Shown here: one piece after another, positions 35,446 to 44,500 of the stretch
Numbering within the stretch: the first letter of the stretch is position 1
How the letters are laid out: each line of letters begins with the position of its first letter
Assembly: GCA_029945375.1 (NCBI GenBank)
Contig: CM057059.1
Coordinates: 1,860,001 to 1,924,000 of the forward strand
Source: Agaricus subrufescens
Lineage: Eukaryota > Basidiomycota > Agaricomycetes > Agaricales > Agaricaceae
DNA: 64,000 bases
Reading direction: 5' to 3'
Translations under genes and position numbers: made by a program
The notes under the pieces: generated by a model
Told to the model about the DNA's origin: nothing
Seen by the model: the letters and a program-made list of their open reading frames with translations, nothing else
The model's database searches: none

Positions 35446-38185
35446 TCATACGGTACTTCCTAATGCTCTACGCCGCTCCACAGAGAATTTATGTATAAAC
35501 CAGTACATCCACTCCGACACACCATCATTCGGGTCGACAAACAGAAATTCTACCCAAGTAAACGAGATCGAAGTGAACAGAACTGTGACTAGGTGGTCTG
35601 GAACCAGGGTTTTCAACCTTTCCAGATGTTGCTTCAATCGACCATGACAAGAATCGCATGAAAGCGATCTAGTTGACCAAGACTGATCTATGCCTGGACC
35701 CCACTGGCCATTTCGTTTATGCTATACAGCTAGAATTTAACAGTGTTTTGATCAACGCCAATGTATTTCACTCACTGCACAAGATGGGTCCCATGGATCA
35801 GCAATATTCATCTCGTTGGTCGTGGGACGATAGAATTGCGAGTGGACGTCTAATACAATGTCCTGAGTAATGAGCATTCCAATAGGTATTTGCTTGAGGA
35901 CGCCATGTTCCAGAAATTCACGACGATGGGATTGGTCCTGATATACAGATTCAGCATCATGAACGTTAAAGAATACAGGAAGAGCTTACAAATACAAATT
36001 CGCGTAATATTTGAATGCTATACACGATGTAGTAGCTAAAGCGTGTAGCTAAAAGGCGTGCATAGAACACATTATAAAAGGCCGGTTCTTTATGCGAGAC
36101 ACCTTCCAGGACAGTGGCAAATGCCATTTTATAGATCCACAACCGTGCTTCGCGATCGTTCAAGTCAGCCTCTGGCCACGTAAGTGAAATATTGCCACTG
36201 CCAGAGCCACGCAACAGTTTCCCGAGATAGAAAAGCGAATAATCGAGATCACCAACATCAAGGCCATCCGGAGCCTGTTCAAGGACCCTGAATGTACATT
36301 GAACATAGAGTCGGCGGGCTTCATCGTCAACATCGCGCGAAAACCCTGATCGGGAAAAATCAGATATGTAGTCAATGAATGATTTATGGAATGCTCGAAG
36401 TCGTTCCTCGCAGGCTTTGTCGCGTCCAGGGACGTACAAAACGGAGCTGAGACGACGAAGGGCTGCATAAGCTTCGTCGCAAGTTATACCAAGCCAATTA
36501 CATAGGACGATGAAGTTTCCTGCTTCTCGGGTAGTCTTGTCGTAGGTAACCCCAGCCAACGCCAACAAGAACTTGCGCGTGTTTTGCTCGACTTTTGTCG
36601 GAACTTTGGACAGGATCCGCGAGTACAACACATCAAGCAGAGACATTGGGTGATCCTCACGTGAGATATTTGGAAGTGGATGGGCATCAATGACCTCCAG
36701 TACATCATGGAGCTGTAGGTTCGGGTCCCCCGTCTCAGGATCGCCGATATATCTGGTGACGGTATAGGCATAGGCGAATAAGCCACCCGAGGCTTCAGCG
36801 AGTTTCCAGAAATCTTGTTCTGGCGGCCACTGTCCCCCAGGATTAAGAGAGAATTCTTCTTGAATCTTCTTCAGTTCGTCATGCAGAAACTTTTCTACAT
36901 CGGCCCGAGCTTCGGTAGTATCAACGAGTATTTCCTCCTTCTCGTAGGCTGGTTCAACACCGTCTTGCGCAAAAAACGATACGATATGATGTTCAGGGCG
37001 ACTGGCGATCATCCATACGATGGGTGAAGAGGGATACGTGAGGCAGCAATCCGTGATGAGCTGTAGAAGCTCTCGTTGAGCGTGTGACTGGTCGCATTCA
37101 TCAAGGCCATCGAGTATGAGCAGGATGCGAGAAGGAGACGATATTTGAGGGTGGTCGATCAAGGGCTCGATGATGAATTTATTGAACTGTACTGACATCG
37201 ATGAGTCAAGGAGAGATGGGTCATGATTGATCTCGTGTTCGATAAACTGACGATACCGGCTGTTCTTGGCTGCGAGTTGATAGGCCAGAGTGACGATGGC
37301 TCTACTTGCATCGCTACGCCCATTCACGAAAAAGAAGATCGAGGCTCGAAAGACCACGAGTGAGAGAGGAGACTCGGCAACGCTCTGCATGATAGCTGAC
37401 TTTCCGACTCCCGCCCCGCCCACCACCCATCGTATTTTCCGTTTGCCAGAGCAAGTCGTGATGAAGTCTATGCATCGCTGTAAAATTGCCAGACGTGTTC
37501 CAGGATGACACCGTGGGGGAGGTGAGCGAGCGGCGGAATTAAAGGCTGCACCAGGTATTGTTTTTTCCAGGAGCTCCTTCATGACTAACACAGATAGTCG
37601 TCAATAAGAGTAACGCACCAATGGATTTACTTACAGTTGTTTGAGCCACTGACGACAGCATTAGTGTAGTGAACTGGCAGAAAGTCAGCGCCGATACGTC
37701 AGATGTATGAGGGAATTTTCACACCAGTATTCGAGGTACCTTCGACGTACAAGTTTCTTGACTCGTGAACGTTGTGGACATTATAGAGCATGCCTGGATT
37801 TCTGTCCTCTGGTGGCTAGAGCAAAAGCGGAAGTATTTAGTGTTTCACGAACTTGATTCAAAGTTGAGGCAAATCAGAGGAGCTCACCGCCAGTTGTGGA
37901 GAAACCAATTGGTCTTGTGAAGCCGCTTCAGGCGCGTGTATTTGGTGTGGTACAGGTAATAGCGTGCGATCCTCGGACGATCGGGGTGGATAGACGGGCA
38001 GGGTAGTTGTGTCATCCTGTGCTTTGACACTGAAAAGGCGTTCTGGAACAGAAGAATGGGTATTCGGTCGCAACGATGAAAGGGCACATACCAGAGCCAG
38101 ATGGCGAGGGCTGTCCCCCAGGTATACCTGCAGCTGGAGGCGTTGGACGACGCCGCGAACGGCGCAGACGCTTAAGAAGGTCCAT
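35446..38185 (-). CDS. NACHT-3: NLR-like NACHT NTPase, minus subfamily
   Basis: Closest in layout to NACHT-1; seven exons, 798 residues. Exon 1 begins at 38185, exon 2 is 38042-37888, and the last exon is 35721-35446. The N-terminus MDLLKRLRRSRRRPTPP is identical to NACHT-1. P-loop GGAGVGKS, Walker B LLILDGLDECD and IVWMIASRPEHH are intact, and the end carries HKRNGQWGPG and CDSC (C729, C732). No stop or frameshift was found. It is the only minus-strand copy still paired with an intact PQ-loop gene, the two start codons facing each other 113 bases apart. Confidence 0.9.
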
Positions 38186-38298
38186 AAGCCAAGGAGATGT
38201 ACGGGGTTCTGTGGAGATCTGTTATCCCTTGCGCGGTTATCCCCAAGAGGGCCGATCCGCCTCCTGTTCGCACGCTGTCACTTCTGTCCTCCTCCGCC
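38186..38298. promoter_or_regulatory. 113-bp bidirectional promoter between NACHT-3 and the PQ-loop gene
   Basis: Only 113 bases lie between the NACHT-3 ATG (minus) and the PQ-loop ATG (plus), so both 5' leaders and both core promoters must share or overlap this interval. Similar sequence lies between NACHT-1 and its PQ-loop pseudogene. No clear TATA box is visible. Confidence 0.6.
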
Positions 38299-39648
38299 AT
38301 GGATGTTACAGGATGCAGTACGGTATGTGTCCTGCCCCGTGCCCCCTCTCTCTTTCGGTTGTTGACTCTACCAGGGCCATAGCTGGTTCACAAATCTCAT
38401 CACAGGAGTCGTCATTGCCGGCTTGTTCGTCTCTTATGCGCCGCAGGTGGGCCAAGTGCTTCTCTTGGGCTGCTGTAGTCAGGTTGCTGATGCTGGCTCC
38501 CCGCGCCAGCATTATAGAATTTTCGCCACCAAGTCGTCGGAGGGTTTGAGCCCCCTGTTTTTGCTGCTCGGAAGTACGTCTTCTGCGGCTGGCATGTGGA
38601 ATATGTGAGTTTCGTTCATGCATACTGTTGAGATTGGCGTTCAGTGGGTTGTGTAGGATTACGATGCAGTGGAGCGTGGCTAGATGTTGTCATGTCGTTG
38701 TGCGTATTGGTTCTATTCTCTGTGTGTGTGTTCAGTGACGTGTTCTTTTTATCAGAGCTGGGGAAGGTGCATCGAGATGACGGCGGGTGTGTTTCAAGTT
38801 TCGGTCCAGTGGTTCGGCTTCACGCTCATGTACGTTGGGTGTCAATCATGCACTTTCCTCCCCGACTAACGTTTCGTAGTTTCGTACTCTATATGATGTT
38901 TTATCCCGAACATCTCAAATATGTTGAAATTGACCTTGAAGCACCGGACGCCCATGCACACGCTTCGCTTATCCGAGTCAAGACACCTGTAAAGAGTTCT
39001 GAATGGCGTACCTCCCTCTTGTGTGCCTGGGTTACTTTGGGACACTTGTACGTCTCTCTCTCACTTATTTGTCCATAACGAGCTCGCTCATTTGGAAAAA
39101 TGCAGTGTATTCAGCGGGATTACCACACTCTATCTTATGCTTACTGCTGTACCAACGCCAGCCCCAAGTGCTCCTCTCCCAGCCACAGTGCAAAGTTGGG
39201 CTACGTTTTTGGGAGTGACGTCTGCTATTCTGGCGGCGATACAATATGCGCCTCAGTTGGTGCATACGTTTAGGCATAAAGTGGTGGGGGCGTTGAGTAT
39301 TCCTATGATGTGTATGCAGTCACCCGGAGCTGTGCTTATGATTCTTGGTATTGCGTTGAGGTGAGGTTACTTGCTTTGGTTTTACGCGCCGCTAAATTGT
39401 TGTTTGTCAGGCCTGGTACGAATTGGACAAGTTGGTTCACGTTCCTTGTCGCGGGTGTTATGCAGGCCAGTCTTCTCGTTATGTGCATCGCTTGGAAGTT
39501 CAGACAACATCGATTGGGGATTGATGATTTTGGGAACCCGATCGGACCAATGGCGGTGGCAGGTGCTGCAGAGCCGAGAAGGGTCGTGATGGAGGTATCG
39601 AATGATGATGTGATTGAGGATGAGCGTACGCCCCTTGTTCGGAAATAG
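38299..39648 (+). CDS. PQ-loop repeat membrane protein
   Basis: Seven-helix PQ-loop protein; relatives carry basic amino acids or cystine across vacuolar/lysosomal membranes (family knowledge), but the substrate here is unknown. Exons 38299-38322, 38375-38446, 38510-38604, 38657-38699, 38756-38829, 38880-39047, 39106-39360 and 39411-39648 give 322 residues. The two PQ motifs are VSYAPQHYRIF (about residues 28-38) and IQYAPQLVHTF in the second half. Hydrophobic segments include LITGVVIAGLFVSYAPQ, FTFLVAGVMQASLLVMC and PGAVLMILGIALR. The C-terminus is acidic and ends DERTPLVRK, resembling an acidic dileucine-type vacuolar sorting signal (inference). It is the only intact PQ-loop copy among several decayed ones and sits between the two NACHT subfamilies. 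Confidence 0.88.
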
Positions 39649-39867
39649 ATTATCGTATATTCATGCTATTAATGGGTCTGTGGTTTGTATGCGATTAATG
39701 ACATCTTGGTTTTAATGTTCTGCTCGCCGCTTTTGTAAGACCTAACGCGAATATCAAATCTCCCCCGACCAACGGTCATTCCGCTCTTTTGGTTCCTTTC
39801 CCGCCGAGTCGGATCCACTCGCTACGTAGTTCATGACGCTGAAACTGCTACATTAACTGATTTCCGC

Positions 39868-39927
39868 AGTGGCTGACAGGTTGAGTCCCCAGTTTGAGAC
39901 ATAATGCGGCGGGAAATGTCAGCCACT
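39868..39927. repeat. 11-bp perfect inverted repeat with 38-bp spacer
   Basis: AGTGGCTGACA at 39868-39878 is followed by its reverse complement TGTCAGCCACT at 39917-39927. The loop is GC-rich. It could be a transcription-factor site pair, a hairpin or the trace of a small foldback element; nothing in the sequence decides. Confidence 0.5.
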
Positions 39928-40202
39928 CTGGACGATATAAGTTCTAGTCTCCCGGCGGGGTTTTGGTTCTTTATTCTTCTTCCTCGAACTCTCACTACAG
40001 CGGACACTCGATAGAGGCAGTGATGACCTCTCGGGTAGTTTCGACGTGATTGATGTTCGAGCTCGGTGGTATAGCTCGAGCCCCCAAGTTGATCGGTGTG
40101 TAACCTCTCTGACTTCTATGTTTTTTCCTCTCCTTTGACGCGGAGTTGGTAGATGGTGATCGACGGGTGAAAGCTCCTAGTCGGTGGTCTTCACCATGTG
40201 GC

Positions 40203-40660
40203 GTTGACCAATGCGTAGGTTTTTATTATTTGGCATCATTGGTCCATATTGCTGACGCGGTGCTTTCAATTGTAGTTGCTAATATACCCCCGGGCATAGC
40301 CCACCCCCAGCAAGCGGCGGCTTCGTCCTTTTTGGCATGAGATGTTGATCACTGCGTACGTTGATGCCACTCCTTGACCATTCTGTTTTTAACTCACATT
40401 CGCCATCCACAGTGGCTAATATACCCCAAGCACGATGCTCAGTTACCGCTAAGCATGTGATTGCTCTCAGCTGGCCGTGATCACATCTCTCTTTAATTTC
40501 CGGCGTTTGACCAATGCGTAAGTGGTTTCTTTTCACGCACTTTCGCTCAGCATTGATTAAATACGTTTTTGAGCAGTTGCTAATATACCCCCGGGCAAAG
40601 CCCACCCCCAGCAAGCGGCGGTCACGCCGCCTAATTTTGACCACTGACGCCACTGAGAAC
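40203..40660 (+). repeat. Thrice-repeated non-coding module with splice-like borders
   Basis: TTGCTAATATACCCCCGGGC at 40276 and again at 40577, plus a diverged TGGCTAATATACCCC at 40413, are each preceded by AG after a pyrimidine-rich tract. The modules are separated by TTGACCAATGCGTA(G/A)GT-type segments (40205, 40507; variant GTTGATCACTGCGTACGT at 40344) that resemble splice donors. The first and third modules share 45 nearly identical bases ending AGCAAGCGGCGG. All three frames of the first module contain stops, so it is not a coding exon repeat. It could be a spliced non-coding RNA or a small repeat family. Confidence 0.55.
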
Positions 40661-40839
40661 TATCTTATTTGGCGCCTCTCGACGCGTTGATGCGGGGAGG
40701 TGCTGTAGCGGGGGCTGGCGTTTGACAATTGTATTGCCTTTTTTATTTTTTATTTTGAAGATGTGTTCTGATTAGATGCGTAGGGCATTGTTCCGCGGTC
40801 CGCCAGCCCCGTATGATACTAACTCATTTTTTTTTTGTA

Positions 40840-41313
40840 GAGTTGATGATATGTCGAGGTAAGTGTACTAAGGGTAAGTGATCTCATTGCTTGTACTGTC
40901 TTGCTGGTTTACCTTGATTATAGGACGAGTTTATCAGGTGAGCGGTTTATTTGTGCTTGTCTTGACGGAGACTTTTCTTTAGGGAATCGCGTCATGCTAT
41001 ATATCGATGTCGAAGTGTGTTTTTTTCTGCTTTTGTAAGTTGATATATGGAGGCTGATACTAGATGCAGATACGCATGGATGTCTTTGTAGGTCGCATAT
41101 ACCGACACACCTTTGAAAACCGGTCATTTATACTTGGCTGCTCATCTCCTAGTGAAACACGGACTCGTTCAAGGCGGGGCGATGACTATGACTTGTGATG
41201 AAACAGTTCCAGAGGCCGTCAACCGTCAGTTCTACCTGTTCGGTCAGACAAAACCGAGCTTGATTCTAGTGGGTACGCGCTTTCTTCTTTCTTTCAATTC
41301 TATCTTGCGCTAA
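40840..41313 (+). other. Possible small multi-exon gene, weak
   Basis: Several consecutive splice-like sites occur (GAG|GTAAGT near 40859, CAG|GTGAGC near 40938, an ATGCAG acceptor near 41068). A 66-codon open frame covers 41113-41313 with protein-like composition (AYTDTPLKTGHLYLAAHLLV runs into it). Another frame of the same stretch is also open for about 50 codons and ends GDDYDL. I could not decide which, if either, is translated. Confidence 0.25.
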
Positions 41314-41879
41314 TGAAGTTTCAAGCACTGTGTTCTTCTACTCTCGTCCAAAATTCAATACTGGTTGTATTTTCCATGGTAAATGTACCGGGTGGGCCAT
41401 CCATAAAGGTCAATTTGCGGTGCCCTTCAAGTTGAGCTGGGTTTGGGTTTAGTAGGTCATGGTGGTGATATAGTCGCATGCTTATTTGTATATGCTAGAA
41501 TTCGTATTTCATTTTTGTCACATTGATGATCACGAAAAGTGAGCTGAGGTTAAGTGCGATGCGATAAGTCCTATTTCAATACGTCAATACGGCATGGTGT
41601 AGTACTACAAACCGTATGTTGTGCCCATATCGTTGAAAGCGTACAGTAAGTTGTGCTTGTAAGTGTTTTTCTGTATCTCTTTACGAGATTCGGCGATAGT
41701 GATCACACGAGAGTTTCTCTGGTAAGAACTTTGGAGCGTATGTACTACGCATCGATTGCAAATATTCTAAATATAGATATCCACCGATACTGTGACCCGT
41801 GACGCTGCGGTCAAAGACGGTTCTCTCTCTGTCTCTCGAGCCTTTCGGACCTTGCTCGTCTTTGGATGCTCTAACCCGA

Positions 41880-42095
41880 ATTCCGGATGCACGATCTTGC
41901 ACAATGCCTCGTCCAGATATTACTACTCCCCGATGTGTTGTGTTACATCTATGAGATACTATACTTCCACTTACTTCGGCTGCTTCCCACTCACTCGGCT
42001 GATTACAACAACATGACTGGCGTTTCTCGGTCTCCTTCTTTTGGTAGTCATGCCTCATTCTCTTGCCCTACTTCATGGGTTGATAACTCGCAACA
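41880..42095 (+). pseudogene. Relic of NACHT exon 1 (plus subfamily)
   Basis: The frame reading MHDLAQCLVQILLLPDVLCY followed by IYEILYFHLLRLLP matches the hydrophobic N-terminus of NACHT-4 and NACHT-5 (MPDLPLYLLQVLLLPDVLY). It is not followed by the rest of the gene but by ATG3-derived sequence. It shows the right array once extended further left. Confidence 0.75.
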
Positions 42096-42104
42096 AGGTG
42101 TGTA

Positions 42105-42480
42105 CTACGTTGTCACCAGATTCCCTAGCATTGAATTAGGGTAAGAGGGCAGAAAATAAGGGACGAAATGGCGGACGGACCAAGACGAGACAGTCACCAG
42201 TGGTGACAAACCTTTCTGGGGGATATGAGTAGAGGACAGGTGCGACGACGCGCACACGAACTGGAGTAATACAGTCGTGTTCCTTGCGTTTACATTTCTT
42301 TGTCTGTCCGTCTGTCCGTGTTGATAAATGAGACGCACAACGGCAACTAACGACACGAACAGCGAAGAGGTGGGACTACGCTGGTCGCACAGAATGTGGA
42401 AGACGACGACGAGAGAAGAGTGACGGAGTGGCTGTGCTGATCGCAACTCTCACTTTCCCCTATGTTCATCCTCAGTGAGT
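42105..42480 (-). pseudogene. Relic of the ATG3 5' half
   Basis: On the minus strand, segments of ATG3 exons 2-4 can be followed, including a decayed [13 protein letters not shown] region read here as VSSWSVRHF and the intron sequence ending in CTAATTCAATGCTAGGGAA. Multiple changes and frame breaks exclude function. Confidence 0.7.
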
Positions 42481-42589
42481 CGTCCGGCTAGACCACCTGC
42501 ATTGCTGACCCTTGTTGGCTTGCAGGCACAACACAACTAGCGCTCCTTGTTCCTGTTGTTCTATTGTGACCACCCAAGGATGCCTTTCG

Positions 42590-43045
42590 ATTGGCGCAGT
42601 GCAGGATGATTAAATTCGATTCCTACCCCCCACAACACGCGACCTTGGCCACGCTTTCTTCCACAGTATTGCCCACAAGCAGCTCTGAAGCGAGGCCGCT
42701 TACGCATACTTTACCAGCCACAAATTTTGATCGATTCCAGTATCAAGATTGGCAGGTTGTACCTCAGAATACCCGAGCATATATGGCGATTTCGCAACAG
42801 TCGCTGCTCTCTCAACGACAGAGCGAGTCTCCTCCTATGAACGATGTTCAGAACGAGGATGTTTTTATGGTCTGGCCCATCCCTGTGCTCGTGCGACTGA
42901 AAGGAAGGCGCGTTCAATTGAGGTAGCATTTTGACCTTGACCTGCGCTGTGCTTATTGACAATGCAGATAATGGTGAGGGATTCATTGTTACGTGTCTGG
43001 CGTAGTACTGATCTACACGTGGCCAGAATACACATCAACAACTCG
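42590..43045 (+). pseudogene. Relic of NACHT exon 1 end and exon 2 (plus subfamily)
   Basis: A serine-rich segment (TSSSEARPLTHTLPATNF) matches RSSSDARPPTDTLQSTN of NACHT-4 exon 1. GTGCTTATTGACAATGCAGA near 42948 matches the end of NACHT exon 2, which encodes FIENADN. No NACHT core follows. Confidence 0.6.
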
Positions 43046-43049
43046 CGCG

Positions 43050-44140
43050 CTGGTTGTGTACTGATAGCGACTCCTTTGTTTGGCTACAACGCTCTCAACC
43101 ACAGTCCGAGGACCCAAGCCCGCCGCCTCCCGATGTCTCTGCCTCTCTAACCCACCCTGCTTACGCTGCATACGAGGTCACGCAGACAGCAACTGATGTC
43201 ATAGACGTGGCTACACGCCCCCTAGCATCTCTGCACTATTCCCTACTGCTATTCGATCCACTCTGTGTAGCATCATCGGGTCTTCGTGTCCTCTTACTCG
43301 GAGGGGCCTCTAATCCTCAGGGCATACGTTCTTCGATGTCGGACCGTGGATGATGCCGGGCTCCTCATGCGGCGCTGTTGCTGTCACTGAAGTGCAGTAT
43401 ACAGATCGCAATGCAACAGGGTATCACTTGTGCGTATCAGTTTGTTACGGTTCTAGTCTCCGCACATTGAGCATGATTCATTTATAGTAGATCTTAGGAC
43501 AGTCTTTTGCAATGATGGACGTGTTTCTAGGTCTACGTCCATGGCTCTGTTTTGCCCTCATGTGCGTTAAAACGTCTCATTTATACTTGTCAAAGGCAGC
43601 CTCCTCACTGTGATTTTGCAGCCTTATATTCTATAAGAAATTCTGCCTTGAACGTTTCAACTTCGATCTTGAAGTCCGGACGTTCATGCTTCCCTTGTCA
43701 GAGTCTAGACACCTATACAGATGAATGGCAGGCCTCTGTCCTGTGTGCCTGGGTCACTTTGGGTGACTTGTGCGTTCATCCTACTTTTCAGTTCAAGGAA
43801 CCTCACTCGCCTGGAAATGCAGTGTACTCAGTGCGATAACAATAATTTGGGCATACTGCGTTATCAACATCGGCCCCAGACACCCCCCTCTGGCACGATT
43901 AAAACTTGAGTCACGTTTTCGGGCGCAACGTCTGCCACTCTAGTGGTGATACGCACCTCAATTGGCGCCTACGTTCACACTCAAAGTCAAGGTGAGCCTC
44001 GTCGTTTTAAATACCAGTGCTTGATATTCCTGACTTGTCGTTAGTCCTGAGTCGGTCCAAGTTCCTTGCTGCAGGTACTATACGGGCCACTCCTGTCGTG
44101 TATATTGGTCAAAAGTGTCAGCGACCCCAACTCGGAGTTT
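43050..44140 (+). pseudogene. PQ-loop pseudogene, right unit A
   Basis: Heavily decayed copy of the PQ-loop gene. Recognisable pieces are GAATGGCAGGCCTCTGTCCT with TGTGTGCCTGGGTCACTTTG (exon 6; intact gene EWRTSLLCAWVTLG), a segment matching exon 7, and GTCAGCGACCCCAACTCGGA (exon 8 FRQHRLG region). Frames are broken by stops and gaps throughout. Confidence 0.8.
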
Positions 44141-44242
44141 AGGTGTCTATTGTGACATATACTTATTTGTGCTCTGGCTTTGATTTTGTCCTTACTTTCT
44201 ATTTATTCTGTCTACAGACGCCTTTTTTAATGAAAGCTGTTC

Positions 44243-44500
44243 ATGACAAGTCGATCTATAGGAGAAGAAAATGCTGCCGTAATTACAAGCGAACCAAGGA
44301 GCACTACGCTAAGTATAGCAAGCGCTGGAACTGCCACAAAGCCTCGTGTTGTCCTGTGCGAGCTGGAAATTTTCACACCTCTTCCTAACCTACCTACCAT
44401 CCAATGCCTGACCTTCCGCTGTACCTCCTCCAGGTACTACTGCTGCCAGATGTGCTATACTGCATTTATGACATACTCTTCTCCCTCTTTCTTCGACTGA
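44243..44500 (+). other. Conserved 85-codon ORF upstream of and overlapping the NACHT-4 start
   Basis: A frame starting MTSRSIGEENAAVITSEPRS is open for 85 codons and overlaps the first 97 bases of the NACHT-4 frame in a different phase. The NACHT-5 locus has the same 85-codon frame at 54022-54279 without indels. It may be an upstream coding exon, an upstream ORF regulating NACHT translation, or simply conserved because the copies are recent. Confidence 0.35.

Larger units (their letters stand above)
34209..38935. repeat. Left segmental duplication, unit 3
   Basis: Third unit: shortened recyclin pseudogene, NACHT-3 and the first part of the PQ-loop gene. At its right edge the PQ-loop gene is not cut but continues intact past 38935, so this is the ancestral right-hand boundary of the repeat. 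Confidence 0.88.
39649..41880. other. Gene-poor spacer between left and right NACHT arrays
   Basis: No protein gene is firmly supported in these 2.2 kb. Listed separately are an inverted repeat, a thrice-repeated splice-flanked module and a weak candidate small gene. A near-palindromic GAGCTCGGTGGTATAGCTCGAG-like segment lies at about 40059-40080. Confidence 0.5.

Noticed and set aside
40276..40340. Tandem duplicated coding exon
   Set aside because: All three forward frames of the repeated core contain stop codons, so it was recorded as a non-coding repeat.
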